The notes under the pieces were generated by a model. That model saw only the letters and a program-made list of their open reading frames with translations. It ran no database searches and was not told the origin of the DNA. From positions 1-64,000 of the forward strand of contig ONGP01000006.1 of the NCBI GenBank assembly GCA_900317405.1: DNA of 64,000 bases, given 5' to 3'. A program made the translations under genes and the position numbers. Numbering within the stretch: position 1 is the stretch's first letter; the number at the start of each line of letters is the position of its first letter. This document shows positions 7,986 through 16,841 of the stretch, one piece after another. Origin of the DNA: an uncultured Prevotella sp. GTDB taxonomy: Bacteria > Bacteroidota > Bacteroidia > Bacteroidales > Bacteroidaceae.

Positions 7986-9896
7986 CTATTCAATATTAAG
8001 ACGGCGGTTCTTGGGATATTTTACTTTATATTGCAGAATCAGGTCGCGCTGCTCGCCGGGCTTGAGCTGTAGTGGCCATTTGATGATGCCAGTCTTCTTA
8101 TCAAACTGGCCATCACTAAGTTCATCCATGATTACCTCGATACTGGTATTACGCGAGATGGGGGCCTGATCGAACACGGTGATGTTGACACTCTCCTGAC
8201 GATTGTTCTTTACGGTGATACGCCACTTCAAAGTCTGCTCCTGATTGCTACCGAAGAATCGACGTGTAGAACTCTCGCTTACCTTGGTGCGCTGTACACG
8301 GATACTCTGGTCGCGACCCATCGAGAAGTGGAGCGTGTCGCTACTTACGTTAGGATCGAGAATACTCTTGCCTACAAACGAATTGTCGAAATATACATTG
8401 GCCTCGCCCTCCATCAGATTGAGTTTCTGCCAGTCGGTAGCATCGGCCACAAGGAACGACTCTTTGTCGATCTTAGGTATGCCACGATACTCGTATGATG
8501 CTGGCAACTGATGACGGGCAATCTCAGTTGTTGTAGTCTTGCCGCCATCGGGCAATGTAAGTAACTGCTTGATGTCGAACTCATAGCCGAACTGTGCCTG
8601 CTGCTGATTGACGGCAATCACTTCGCTCTCGTTCAACTCCTCTTCTACAGCGACACCTGCAGCCTCCGGTATCCTCTCTTTCGCTTTCAACACTTCGCCT
8701 TTAGAATTTGATCTGCGTCCCTTCTTTGATACGCCATAGCCCACAACTACAACCTCTTGAAGTGATGCTTGATCCTCCTTCAGGCGTATATTGAGCGTGG
8801 AACCTGGTTCTACAGTGTGCGTCTGGCTAACATAGCCTACGTATGAGAACGTAAGCTTTCTACTGTTTTGTGGCAAAACAATGGAATAATTACCATCTAT
8901 ATCAGAAACTGTCCCAAGATTAGTGCCCTTTACTATTACAGTGGCTCCAATCATTGGGTCACCATCATCGGCCGATACGATCTTTCCACTAACAACGTTG
9001 CTGCCGTCATTATCTATATTATAGGTAGGAGCCGACAGACCATAATCCAGCCAGTAAGTCTTAAGCTGTGGTGCAACATTTGAGCGATTAGGATTGGCAG
9101 ATGAAAGTGTTACGGGCACGTTTTTCCATTCTTCCTTGGTGTTCTGATAGATATTGGCTTTGTACGACAGTTGTAATGGTTCGTTGATGCTATTCGAACG
9201 TATGTCGTAGCTAGGGAACCAACCTGCATTCATTACATAGTAGGTAATGTCGAAATCGGCACGACCGGCCTGTTTGGCATCTACCTTCACATCAATCTCG
9301 GTGACGCTCTTCAACTTTAGTTTTGCTATCGAGTCGCAGGTATCTTGCCTGCGTTTCAGTTCTTCATTCAGGTTTTGCAACTGCTCTTCCAGTTCCTGAC
9401 TGCGTTTCTTAACCGAAAGCACCTGTTGTGCATAGTAGGCATTCAGTTCCTTGATGTTAGCCAACGGTGTGGCCACTGTTCGCCCTGCTACCGAGCAGTT
9501 GGTTTTAACCAGATCCAACTGTGCGGTCAGCATCTCTTGTTCATCCTTGGTCTGCTGGATGCGACGTTCTACTGCCTTTACGTCATCTTCGGCAGCACGC
9601 AGTTTTTTGACTTGTGCCGCAGAGTCAGGATGAGCCGTTCGCTCGCTTACACCTAATATCGTGAGATGGCCCTTGGCCTTAACCTGCAAGCTCTTTTTGT
9701 CCATATATGGAGAAAAACCGGTAAACGTAACCACTTGTTCGCCTGGCACCAGGACAACGCTCTTTGAGCGCTCCACCTGAGCACCATTGGTAAACACCGT
9801 AACCTTGTTTATAGATGCTGTCTGCTTGTCAACAGCCTTAGTCATAACTGCCGCCATCAGGCAAAGGGCAATCATCATTTTACGCTTTATATTCAT
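7986..9896 (-). CDS. DUF4140/DUF4139 (MuiA-like) protein with SusC-type insert
   Basis: 636 residues with a signal peptide (about 1-21). Residues about 30-125 are the DUF4140 N-terminal domain (VTVFTNGAQVERS), then a coiled coil, then the DUF4139 beta domain, split in two. Inserted at about 300-385 is a carboxypeptidase-regulatory-like domain, GATVIVKGTNLGTVSDIDGN, ending in the SusC-type signature LQEVVVVGYG. The second half of DUF4139 resumes at about 440 (FEFDIKQLLTLPDGG is its nearby pattern) and ends with LKPGEQRDLILQYKVKYP. The family is named mucoidy inhibitor in some databases, without firm function. The insert probably mediates protein contact in the envelope. Confidence 0.83.
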   Translation of the reverse strand: MNIKRKMMIALCLMAAVMTKAVDKQTASINKVTVFTNGAQVERSKSVVLVPGEQVVTFTGFSPYMDKKSLQVKAKGHLTILGVSERTAHPDSAAQVKKLRAAEDDVKAVERRIQQTKDEQEMLTAQLDLVKTNCSVAGRTVATPLANIKELNAYYAQQVLSVKKRSQELEEQLQNLNEELKRRQDTCDSIAKLKLKSVTEIDVKVDAKQAGRADFDITYYVMNAGWFPSYDIRSNSINEPLQLSYKANIYQNTKEEWKNVPVTLSSANPNRSNVAPQLKTYWLDYGLSAPTYNIDNDGSNVVSGKIVSADDGDPMIGATVIVKGTNLGTVSDIDGNYSIVLPQNSRKLTFSYVGYVSQTHTVEPGSTLNIRLKEDQASLQEVVVVGYGVSKKGRRSNSKGEVLKAKERIPEAAGVAVEEELNESEVIAVNQQQAQFGYEFDIKQLLTLPDGGKTTTTEIARHQLPASYEYRGIPKIDKESFLVADATDWQKLNLMEGEANVYFDNSFVGKSILDPNVSSDTLHFSMGRDQSIRVQRTKVSESSTRRFFGSNQEQTLKWRITVKNNRQESVNITVFDQAPISRNTSIEVIMDELSDGQFDKKTGIIKWPLQLKPGEQRDLILQYKVKYPKNRRLNIE

Positions 9897-9945
9897 AGTG
9901 AATAATATAATTGGGTTTCTTTTATGTGATTAATATTAATGGATA

Positions 9946-11511
9946 TTAGTTAAGGGGAATTGAATAAAGGGCATGGTCGTTTTGCAGGTAGAACTTATTG
10001 CCAGCGATGCCTACCCTATTAACAGGAATGGTAAGCTTAAGTTCGGGCACACCTTGCAACGTTACTAGCCACACATTCTGCTGGCCACCAGCATAAGACG
10101 AGATACACATGCGATCGCCTACCATACATCTCGGCCAATAGAGCGATGATGCAGGGAAATGTTCTGTTGTTCTCAGCTCTTTATCTACCATAAGAATATT
10201 ACCCTTCTCTGTTATTACAGGGAAGTATATACCATCTGATGCGATTAGTTCAAACATTCCTTGATACTTGCAGTCTGTATATACAGGCTGGGTGATGATA
10301 CCACTAAGCTTTCCATATTTTTCTACCTGCCAAGGTGAGATGGTAACCACCGAATCGGAGAGTTCGCGCTTATACGCCAACGCATCGTCGAAGAGCATGA
10401 ACGCACCATCGGGCGTAAGCACAGCATCCTCTACCATATCTTTTTTCATACTCAGCATATTCATAAACCGGCAGGCACCTGAACGCTTGTCGAACGAAGC
10501 AATAAACGGGCGTCCCATCTTTTTGCGGCGTACACCGTCTTGCATACCGAAACCAAGACTAAACATATAGAGCGTACTATCGTCGCAGACAATCTGCGAG
10601 AAAGCCGACGTCTTTGATGGAAGATCATAGCTCCAAACGGTATTCATCATACTGTCGAGACATACCACGTGCTGACGGTCGGCAAAATAATAGAGCGAGT
10701 CGTCGCAAAGCACATTAGAATGCAAGCGGTTGATGACATTTGGATCGATCACGCCAACCGGAAGGTATGAATAGCCCGAAAGCATAGCTCCAGCTACAGC
10801 TCCGCCAGCCATCACTAGCCCCTGCAGTAAAGCAGCCTTTACATCGGTTACGCCTGTCTTAGCTTCGTAGGTACTAACTTCACCCGTGCGGATGTTCAAA
10901 CGGTTCAGATTGTCGGCCACAATAAGCCAGTGCACAGAGTCTTCGCGTATCACATTGTTCCACCCCCAGTTCTTGTCGTGGGGCATTTTGACAGTCCATA
11001 GCTGTTGGCCCGTTGTAAGTTCATAAGCACTCAATTTATTAGATCGAGGTCCTGAATAGCCTAACACCATATTGGTAGAATCGTCGTACTGCACAATATA
11101 GAATTTGGACTGCCAAGTCACATCGCCAGTATTAGGATCAAGCATACTAACCTTGTTGTTTTTGGCCGTAAGTATGCCTGCCTTAGTACAAACAGCGGTA
11201 GAATTGCTATAGTCAAATGGTTTTGTCCACAGCAGCTTCGACTCCTTCAGACTATAGGCGCCTATATCTCCTTTGAACTTTATCCATTTACCATCTTTGG
11301 TAAGATCACGAAATTCTAGCAGCATATAGTTCTGCGAGGGGGTGATAACTATGTTATCCAAACGACGTCCGAACGTCTGGCAATCGGCTTCTACTACAGT
11401 ACTATCCAGAGTGAGTCCAACAGGCACCTTGGTTACATTATCAGCCTTTGCGGGCATACCGGCAACTAATAACAGCATCGAGAACAGGTAGGTTCGCAAT
11501 TCAATCTTCAT
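9946..11511 (-). CDS. secreted PQQ-like beta-propeller protein
   Basis: 521 residues with a signal peptide (YLFSMLLLVAGMPAKA). The body shows repeated blades of the PQQ/quinoprotein type: SLKESKLLWTKPF, DPNTGDVTWQSKF, ELTTGQQLWTVKM, SFDKRSGACRF. No catalytic quinone residues can be picked out, so it is more likely a binding or scaffold propeller in the periplasm or outer membrane. A short hydrophobic Gly/Ala run near residue 230-245 interrupts the propeller and may be a membrane-touching loop. It has its own promoter at 11547 and is followed by the DUF4139 gene after 49 bp. Confidence 0.72.
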   Translation of the reverse strand: MKIELRTYLFSMLLLVAGMPAKADNVTKVPVGLTLDSTVVEADCQTFGRRLDNIVITPSQNYMLLEFRDLTKDGKWIKFKGDIGAYSLKESKLLWTKPFDYSNSTAVCTKAGILTAKNNKVSMLDPNTGDVTWQSKFYIVQYDDSTNMVLGYSGPRSNKLSAYELTTGQQLWTVKMPHDKNWGWNNVIREDSVHWLIVADNLNRLNIRTGEVSTYEAKTGVTDVKAALLQGLVMAGGAVAGAMLSGYSYLPVGVIDPNVINRLHSNVLCDDSLYYFADRQHVVCLDSMMNTVWSYDLPSKTSAFSQIVCDDSTLYMFSLGFGMQDGVRRKKMGRPFIASFDKRSGACRFMNMLSMKKDMVEDAVLTPDGAFMLFDDALAYKRELSDSVVTISPWQVEKYGKLSGIITQPVYTDCKYQGMFELIASDGIYFPVITEKGNILMVDKELRTTEHFPASSLYWPRCMVGDRMCISSYAGGQQNVWLVTLQGVPELKLTIPVNRVGIAGNKFYLQNDHALYSIPLN

Positions 11512-11546
11512 TTCCTAAGTAATAATTATCGTATAAAAATCGCCCG

Positions 11547-11578
11547 CAAAGGTACAGACAATTCTTCATTCCGCCAAA
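11547..11578 (-). promoter_or_regulatory. promoter of the beta-propeller gene
   Basis: Minus strand TTTG (11575-11578), 20 bp, TACCTTTG (11547-11554). Confidence 0.75.
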
Positions 11579-11605
11579 TATTTATGCGAGAAAATATATA
11601 AATTA

Positions 11606-11629
11606 AAAGGTAGCCAACTGGCTACCTTT
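11606..11629 (-). terminator. terminator after the DUF4890 gene
   Basis: Arms 11606-11616 and 11619-11629 pair over 11 bp (aaaggtagcca / tggctaccttt), just after the stop of the leftward gene at 11636 and followed by AT-rich DNA. Confidence 0.65.
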
Positions 11630-11635
11630 ATAATT

Positions 11636-12115
11636 CTAATCGATGTGACGAGGACGATGTGCTCTCTCGCGCATCTTCTTTTGGTCCTCCTGATAACTCT
11701 TGTACTGATCGGCGGTCATTATCTTCTGCAGCTCGGCCTCGTACTCCTTCATATTCTTCTCCATCTCAGCACGACGCTCCTTCATCTTGCTGTCGTCCTT
11801 TGGTGGTTCGGGGCGCTGACCCTGAGCATCAGATGGTGGCATGGGTGGACGACCAACGCCTGGACGGCCGAAACGACCACCGTGACGGTGACCGCGTGGG
11901 CCCATCTTGTCGGCAAACTTGGTGTTGAGCTCCAGCAGCTTCTTGGCCTGCTTGTCGTTTAGCTTGTAGCGACTCACTGTCTCGTCGGTGCGATGCTTCA
12001 CCATCTCGGTCTTGTCGAACTTGCGCTCGCGGCGCTGCTCACTCTTCTCGTCCTGTGCCATGGCCTGAGTGCTAACCAGCGCTGCTGCCACGATTGCGAA
12101 TAAAATCTTTCTCAT
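11636..12115 (-). CDS. DUF4890 periplasmic protein
   Basis: 159 residues with a signal peptide cleaved after AMA-Q. The mature part is almost wholly charged: a helical region (KMVKHRTDETVSRYKLNDKQ-like, about 35-65), a Gly/Arg/Pro/His-rich hinge (about 70-100) and a second helix ending in LQKIMTADQYKSYQEDQKKM. The two helices around a hinge with a TxxQ-type LTxxQ pattern resemble the CpxP/Spy and LTXXQ chaperone-like family as seen in Bacteroidetes (DUF4890), which suggests envelope stress protection; that function is inference. The promoter is not obvious; a repeated TTTCAGCC motif lies further upstream. Confidence 0.78.
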   Translation of the reverse strand: MRKILFAIVAAALVSTQAMAQDEKSEQRRERKFDKTEMVKHRTDETVSRYKLNDKQAKKLLELNTKFADKMGPRGHRHGGRFGRPGVGRPPMPPSDAQGQRPEPPKDDSKMKERRAEMEKNMKEYEAELQKIMTADQYKSYQEDQKKMRERAHRPRHID

Positions 12116-12226
12116 TGTTCTAATAAGTTTTGTTTAATTAATATTTCTGTTCATTAACTCTCTGTTTTGTTTCAACTATAACTTTGACGCAATGGGTATA
12201 CCATAGTTTAATCAACACAGCGGTGA

Positions 12227-12261
12227 TTTCAGCCAACGGGTATGTAGTTTCAGCCAATCGG
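12227..12261. promoter_or_regulatory. direct repeat pair, candidate regulator site
   Basis: TTTCAGCCAAcGG at 12227-12239 and TTTCAGCCAAtCGG at 12248-12261, 21 bp apart, in the 274-bp gap between divergent genes. The two-turn spacing suits a dimeric response regulator. The rest of the gap shows only the promoter at 12303. Confidence 0.4.
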
Positions 12262-12302
12262 ACTATTTGATAGACAAAAATGCTAGAAAAACGTGATAAA
12301 AG

Positions 12303-12334
12303 TTTGCTGGATTCAGTTTTTATTCTTAACTTTG
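12303..12334 (+). promoter_or_regulatory. promoter of the histidine phosphatase gene
   Basis: TTTG (12303-12306), 20 bp, TAACTTTG (12327-12334); about 55 bp of leader before the ATG at 12390. Confidence 0.75.
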
Positions 12335-12389
12335 CAAGCAGTTAAGTAATTATCAACTATTATCAACATTTAAACCATATAGACAATTT

Positions 12390-13694
12390 ATGAAGAAGAT
12401 CATTACATGCCTGATGTTGGCAGGTGCGATGGGTGCACAGGCACAAATCGCACGATTCTCTGGTAAATCGGCACTCGAGGAGATAGCTGCCGATAAGTTC
12501 TTGGCGGCTGGTAACATGACTGACTACGACCGACTGCCACGCCCTGCAGCACTAACACCTGCGCCTAAGGGATACGAGGTGTACTATCTGTCGCACTACG
12601 GACGACACGGTGCACGTTATCTGTTGGAGGAGAACGACTATGCCATGCCGGTAAAGACACTGCGCCAGGCTAAGTTTGCCGGCAAACTGACACCACTGGG
12701 CGACAAGGTGCTGGCCAAGCTGGACTCGATGCAGAAGACTACCAAGGACCGACTGGGCGACCTGACGGCCGCAGGACAGCGACAGCACCACGGCATAGGT
12801 AAGCGCATGGCGCAGAACTTCCCAGAACTGTTTAAGACTCCCAACCTGCCAATACACTCGGTAGCAACCACATCGATACGTGCGATACTATCAATGATGG
12901 CTGAGTGCGAGGAACTGCAGGCCGCCAATCCATCGGCCCGCATATACAACGATGCCAGCAAGGCCGACATGAACTACATGAACCACCAGCAGCAGCGTGG
13001 ACCTGGTGCTGGCATGCCCAACATGAAGATAATGAGCGCCATGCAGAAGCAGAGTGCGATGAGCGACAGCTTGAAGCACCCGGAGCGACTGATGCAACAG
13101 CTATTTAACGACCAGCACTGGGTGTATCTGAATGTGACCACAGGACAGCTGATGAGCAAGATAGCCGACATAGCTCTGAACATGCAGAGCCACGATGGAG
13201 ATGCTGAACTACTGGAGCTGTTTACACCCCAGGAGCTGCACGACTTGTGGATAAGCAATAATCTGTACTGGTATCTGATGTACAGCAATGCTCCACAGAC
13301 CGACGGTAAGCAGCCATGGAACCAGAAGTATCTGCTGCAGAACATCATAGAGACTGCCGACACAGTGACCAAGCCACAGGTATCGCTGCGATTCGGCCAC
13401 GACACCGTGGTGCTGCCACTGCTGTGTATGATGGATATCGATGGTTCGGCTGTGCAGGTGGACGACCTGAACGAACTTGAGAACTCGTTCCGTTCATACC
13501 ACTTGATACCTACCGGATGCAACGTGCAGCTGGTGTTCTACCGCCCAAAGAAGAATAAGGATGGCGAGAAACTGGTTAAGGTGCTGTTTAATGAGCGCGA
13601 GTCGCATCTGCCCATAGCTACAGATACGTGGCCATACTATAAATGGAAGGATGTACGCGAGTACTATCTGAATAAACTAGCTGAGCACAAGTAA
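12390..13694 (+). CDS. histidine acid phosphatase, MINPP/phytase-like
   Basis: 434 residues with a signal peptide (LAGAMGAQA, cleaved before Q). YYLSHYGRHGARYLL at about 65-79 holds the RHGxR catalytic histidine motif of the branch-2 histidine phosphatases. RFGHDTVVLPLL at about 337-348 holds the distal proton donor motif, here HD. In gut Bacteroidetes such periplasmic enzymes remove phosphate from inositol phosphates (MINPP), so phytate or a related phosphomonoester is the likely substrate. Codon use in this gene shows a strong CTG/GAC bias compared with its AT-richer neighbours, also seen in 14-16 kb. Confidence 0.87.
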   Translation: MKKIITCLMLAGAMGAQAQIARFSGKSALEEIAADKFLAAGNMTDYDRLPRPAALTPAPKGYEVYYLSHYGRHGARYLLEENDYAMPVKTLRQAKFAGKLTPLGDKVLAKLDSMQKTTKDRLGDLTAAGQRQHHGIGKRMAQNFPELFKTPNLPIHSVATTSIRAILSMMAECEELQAANPSARIYNDASKADMNYMNHQQQRGPGAGMPNMKIMSAMQKQSAMSDSLKHPERLMQQLFNDQHWVYLNVTTGQLMSKIADIALNMQSHDGDAELLELFTPQELHDLWISNNLYWYLMYSNAPQTDGKQPWNQKYLLQNIIETADTVTKPQVSLRFGHDTVVLPLLCMMDIDGSAVQVDDLNELENSFRSYHLIPTGCNVQLVFYRPKKNKDGEKLVKVLFNERESHLPIATDTWPYYKWKDVREYYLNKLAEHK

Positions 13695-13746
13695 ACTGCA
13701 GAAAACATAAAAAATAGCCATTCTAACGAAAATAATGGCTAGAAAA

Positions 13747-13778
13747 TTTGCAGAGTCCAAATAAAATGACTACTTTTG
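13747..13778 (+). promoter_or_regulatory. promoter of the tRNA-Thr/tRNA-Gly pair
   Basis: TTTG (13747-13750), 20 bp, TACTTTTG (13771-13778), 20 bp before the first mature tRNA base. Confidence 0.75.
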
Positions 13779-13797
13779 CACCCGCTAAAGGAGACCT

Positions 13798-13870
<73 letters not shown>

Positions 13871-13905
13871 CTCCTAGGCAAACATATCATCCTTTCTTTA
13901 TGGTT

Positions 13906-13976
13906 GCGGAATTAGCACATCGGTAGTGCACGGGCTTCCCAAGCCTGGGAGGCGGGTTCGATTCCCGTATTCCGCT
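13906..13976 (+). tRNA. tRNA-Gly (CCC)
   Basis: Acceptor stem gcggaat/attccgc, anticodon loop TTCCCAA (anticodon CCC), T-loop TTCGATT. 71 bases without CCA. It follows tRNA-Thr by 35 bp and shares its transcript. Confidence 0.94.
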
Positions 13977-13980
13977 CATA

Positions 13981-14019
13981 AAAAAAGAGTAGAGAGCACT
14001 GAGCCCCCTACTCTTTTTT
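13981..14019. terminator. bidirectional terminator
   Basis: Arms aaaaaagagtag (13981-13992) and ctactctttttt (14008-14019) are perfectly complementary, with A-run and T-run on both flanks. It ends the tRNA transcript rightward and the LysM gene leftward; the stop codon of that gene (14018-14020) overlaps the outer arm. Confidence 0.85.
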
Positions 14020-14929
14020 ATCTCAATCTGAGGCCATCGCCAACCTTGATCTGATAATCGGGCGATAGCTTATTCATCTTATACAGACTCTTAAGACGGA
14101 TGCCGTACTGCTGGGCTATGCTGTACATCGACTCGCCACTGCGCACGTAGTGCAGTCGGCCCTTGTAGTCCTTAGGTGCCTTGCTCTGCTTCTTCTTGAG
14201 CCAGATAACCTCGCCCTCCTGCAACTGATCCTTACGATTGCGCTCGTTGTACTTGGCTATCTTGCGGTAGCTGATGCCAACTTCCTCACCGATAGCCTTG
14301 AAAGTGTCGCCGCGACGGGCAATGATATAATAGTTCTTATTAAATATCTTGATGGTGTGGAGCGATGCGCCGTTAGGATTCTGATCCTTGGTGCGCTGGG
14401 CCATAAAGTGGTCGTAGCCCTTGGCGCTATCGTACTGGTACAACTTGTAGAGCTGGATAATCTCAATCAGTTTCTCGGCATACACAGGGCTGGTGGCATA
14501 GCCGCAGGCCTTAAGTCCTTTGGCCCATCCCTTATAGTCGGTAGTCTTGAGCTGGAACAGCTGACGGTAGCGCTGATTGCCCGAGAGGAACTTAGAGTGG
14601 TCTTCGTACGACTCGTAGGCGCTGTCGTACACACGGAAGCAGTCGTTCTTAGCATCGTCGTCGTGATATGTTCGGCGGCCGGTCCAGTTGTTGTTGCACT
14701 TTATACCGAAGTGGTTGTTGCTGTTGCGTGTGAGTTCGCTGCGACCGGCACCGCTCTCAAGCAGTCCCTGAGCCAGAGTGATGGATGCAGGTATGTGATA
14801 ACGCTGCATCTGCTCGATGGCGATATCCTTGTACTGGTCGATATATTGCTGGTAAGCCGAGTTCCACTTTATCTGCGAAAATGCAGAAATATACATGGAA
14901 ATGGCTATAAAAAGGAATATTTTTCTCAT
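14018..14929 (-). CDS. glucosaminidase-domain protein with two LysM repeats
   Basis: About 303 residues with a signal peptide. Residues about 25-165 form an endo-beta-N-acetylglucosaminidase domain (mannosyl-glycoprotein/FlgJ-type): PASITLAQGLLESGAGRSEL with the catalytic Glu, then NNHFGIKC. Two LysM repeats follow at about 190-240 (YYIIARRGDTFKAIGEEVGI) and 258-303 (YVRSGESMYSIAQQYGIR). It would bind and trim peptidoglycan in the periplasm, for growth or division. The ATG at 14929 (MRKIFLF) gives a normal signal peptide; a start 9 bases upstream is possible. Confidence 0.9.
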   Translation of the reverse strand: MRKIFLFIAISMYISAFSQIKWNSAYQQYIDQYKDIAIEQMQRYHIPASITLAQGLLESGAGRSELTRNSNNHFGIKCNNNWTGRRTYHDDDAKNDCFRVYDSAYESYEDHSKFLSGNQRYRQLFQLKTTDYKGWAKGLKACGYATSPVYAEKLIEIIQLYKLYQYDSAKGYDHFMAQRTKDQNPNGASLHTIKIFNKNYYIIARRGDTFKAIGEEVGISYRKIAKYNERNRKDQLQEGEVIWLKKKQSKAPKDYKGRLHYVRSGESMYSIAQQYGIRLKSLYKMNKLSPDYQIKVGDGLRLR

Positions 14930-15005
14930 ATTATGCAAATTATTTGTGCAAAAATAATGATTTATCTCGAATTATTTGTAATTTTGCCGAAAAATATATC
15001 ATTTT

Positions 15006-15479
15006 ATGAGAGAACTGGAGCTAAAGTCGGTTATTAAGGTGTGCGACATGGACGAACTGAGTGCCGAGGAGAGACACTTGGTAGAACTGGCCATCGAGGG
15101 CACAACCCGCAGCTATGCACCCTACTCTAAATTCTGTGTAGGTGCAGCAGTAAGACTGGATAATGGTGTAGAGATAATAGGTTGCAATCAGGAGAATGCG
15201 GCCTATCCATCGGGACTTTGCGCTGAGCGCACTGCACTGTTTGCTGCTGGAGCCCAGTATCCCGACCAGCCTGTACGCATGCTGGCCATTGCTGCACGTG
15301 GCACTCACGGCGACCTAGAGGAAGAGCCTGTAGGTCCGTGCGGATCGTGCCGACAGGTGATAATAGAATCGGAAACACGCGCAGGCGCGCCTATACGTAT
15401 ACTTCTATATGGTAAGAAGTACGTGTACGTGATAGATGGTATCAAGGAACTGATGCCACTGACATTCGATAAATTCTAA
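15006..15479 (+). CDS. cdd: cytidine deaminase
   Basis: 157 residues. It deaminates cytidine and deoxycytidine to uridines in pyrimidine salvage. The zinc site is complete: GLCAERTALF holds the first Cys and the catalytic Glu (CAE), and VGPCGSCRQV the PCxxC pair. The tetrameric short-form family is usually 130-160 residues. The divergent LysM gene starts 77 bp away. The 3' end overlaps the stop of the convergent lipoprotein gene by 4 bp. Confidence 0.94.
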   Translation: MRELELKSVIKVCDMDELSAEERHLVELAIEGTTRSYAPYSKFCVGAAVRLDNGVEIIGCNQENAAYPSGLCAERTALFAAGAQYPDQPVRMLAIAARGTHGDLEEEPVGPCGSCRQVIIESETRAGAPIRILLYGKKYVYVIDGIKELMPLTFDKF

Positions 15480-16801
15480 CGGTAGCAGCCTAATCCCACA
15501 GCCGTCGACAATGAGTCGAGGTGGAAATCGTAGTCAAGGTTATCTTCATCAACCTTGATGAAATGGGCTTTTCCCTGTATAGAATCCTTGGGCGATTCCC
15601 AGATGATCTCGCAGAAATGTTCGGGATCGTCGACTGCAGGTGTGCGCAGCAGGCACTGGCTGAACGAGTAATTAAACGGTATTTCATCGCTGATGCGATT
15701 GCCCATCAGCACATCGTCGTCATAGCCGGTAAGTATTGAGCCTACGCAACTGAGGGCTAGCAGCGGATGGTGGTTGGTGATATAAAGCGCAGCACCGCGA
15801 CCGCCGGTGAACGGATAGAACTGGGCCAGTGTGCAATACGAAATTTCGACGATTCCACCGTCGATATGCAGACAGTCGCCCTCGGCATTGGACAGTTGGC
15901 AATTCTCAAGTCGGGCGTGGGTATTGCTGATCTGTACAGCATTGCCCTGAGTATTGTGTACCACGCACTGCTGCATCACCAGTCGGTAGCTGGTAGAATC
16001 GATGGCTGCAGAATCACAAATCAATCCTTCGTGAGAATTTCGTATCTGCGTGTTAATCAATATGTTATCACTTGAACTTTCATAGAGTCGTACACCCTTC
16101 CACTGCCCTGGCACACGGTCGTATGGCAGGTATGAGAACATACGGTCAAGTCGGTCGCCACGCATGGTGCAGTTATCGGTTTGCAGAGTGCCGTAGACGT
16201 TCATTCCGGAGGCATCGTGGAAGTAAAGTGTGGTGTTGCGGATGGTGAGATGTGCGCCCTCGGCAACGGTGAAATCGCCATAAATCACCAATGGCTTGGC
16301 TGACTCTATCACCGAGTCGGTCTCGATTACTGGCGAGTACAGCTTTACTGCATCCCATGCCCATGCCTGCAGACATACGCTCTGCTCGCTGCCGCCCTCG
16401 GACTGAAACACCAGCTGGTCGGTAATCGACACAGGCTCATCGCTGTGGGCCTCGTAGGGAGTGATCTCTACAAACACCAGGATACTGTCATTACGGCGTA
16501 TCTCAATCTCATTGGTCTGCGAACCGTTGGCATTGTCGAGGTAAATGCCGTCGACATTGACACGGAAACCAGTCTGGTTGCCGCGCTTAAGGCGTACGCT
16601 CTGCATCCTGATGCCAGAGCTGTTGCGATTATGCACCCAGAATGAATAGGTAGACGAGGCTGTGCGACTGAACACCGTGTCGAGCTTGATGGTGTCGGCA
16701 GGGAAGTCTAATCGCAAACCGGATGACGACGAGAATGTGTCATCATCAGAACATGCCACAAAGGCAAGTATCGTTATGAGAAAAAAGAATATCCGTTTCA
16801 T
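15476..16801 (-). CDS. lipoprotein with right-handed beta-helix domain
   Basis: 441 residues. The signal peptide ends in the lipobox FVAC (about 14-17) followed by SDDD, which in Bacteroidetes acts toward surface export. Residues about 150-400 contain repeating parallel beta-helix coils (GDFTVAEGAHLTIRNTTLYF, MQQCVVHNTQGNAVQISNTH and similar), as in pectate-lyase-like and right-handed beta-helix proteins. An enzyme role on polysaccharide cannot be fixed because no catalytic residues are recognisable. A 40-bp gap separates it from the upstream rubrerythrin gene. Confidence 0.75.
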   Translation of the reverse strand: MKRIFFFLITILAFVACSDDDTFSSSSGLRLDFPADTIKLDTVFSRTASSTYSFWVHNRNSSGIRMQSVRLKRGNQTGFRVNVDGIYLDNANGSQTNEIEIRRNDSILVFVEITPYEAHSDEPVSITDQLVFQSEGGSEQSVCLQAWAWDAVKLYSPVIETDSVIESAKPLVIYGDFTVAEGAHLTIRNTTLYFHDASGMNVYGTLQTDNCTMRGDRLDRMFSYLPYDRVPGQWKGVRLYESSSDNILINTQIRNSHEGLICDSAAIDSTSYRLVMQQCVVHNTQGNAVQISNTHARLENCQLSNAEGDCLHIDGGIVEISYCTLAQFYPFTGGRGAALYITNHHPLLALSCVGSILTGYDDDVLMGNRISDEIPFNYSFSQCLLRTPAVDDPEHFCEIIWESPKDSIQGKAHFIKVDEDNLDYDFHLDSLSTAVGLGCYR

Positions 16802-16816
16802 CTAATGATAAAACGG

Positions 16817-16833
16817 ATAAATCTCTGATTTAT
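16817..16833 (-). terminator. possible weak terminator after rubrerythrin
   Basis: Seven-bp arms (16817-16823, 16827-16833) with loop TCT, followed leftward by CGTTTTA on the minus strand. Stem is AT-rich, so this is a tentative call. Confidence 0.35.
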
Positions 16834-16841
16834 TGTGTAGC

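Noticed and set aside
13700-13745. Possible small RNA before the tRNA pair
   Set aside because: Only AT-rich sequence with no stable structure; the tRNA promoter explains the conserved bases.
14150-15037. 295-codon open frame on the + strand
   Set aside because: It runs opposite to the LysM glucosaminidase gene, which has signal peptide, catalytic motif and LysM repeats; the + frame is Val/Leu-rich shadow sequence.
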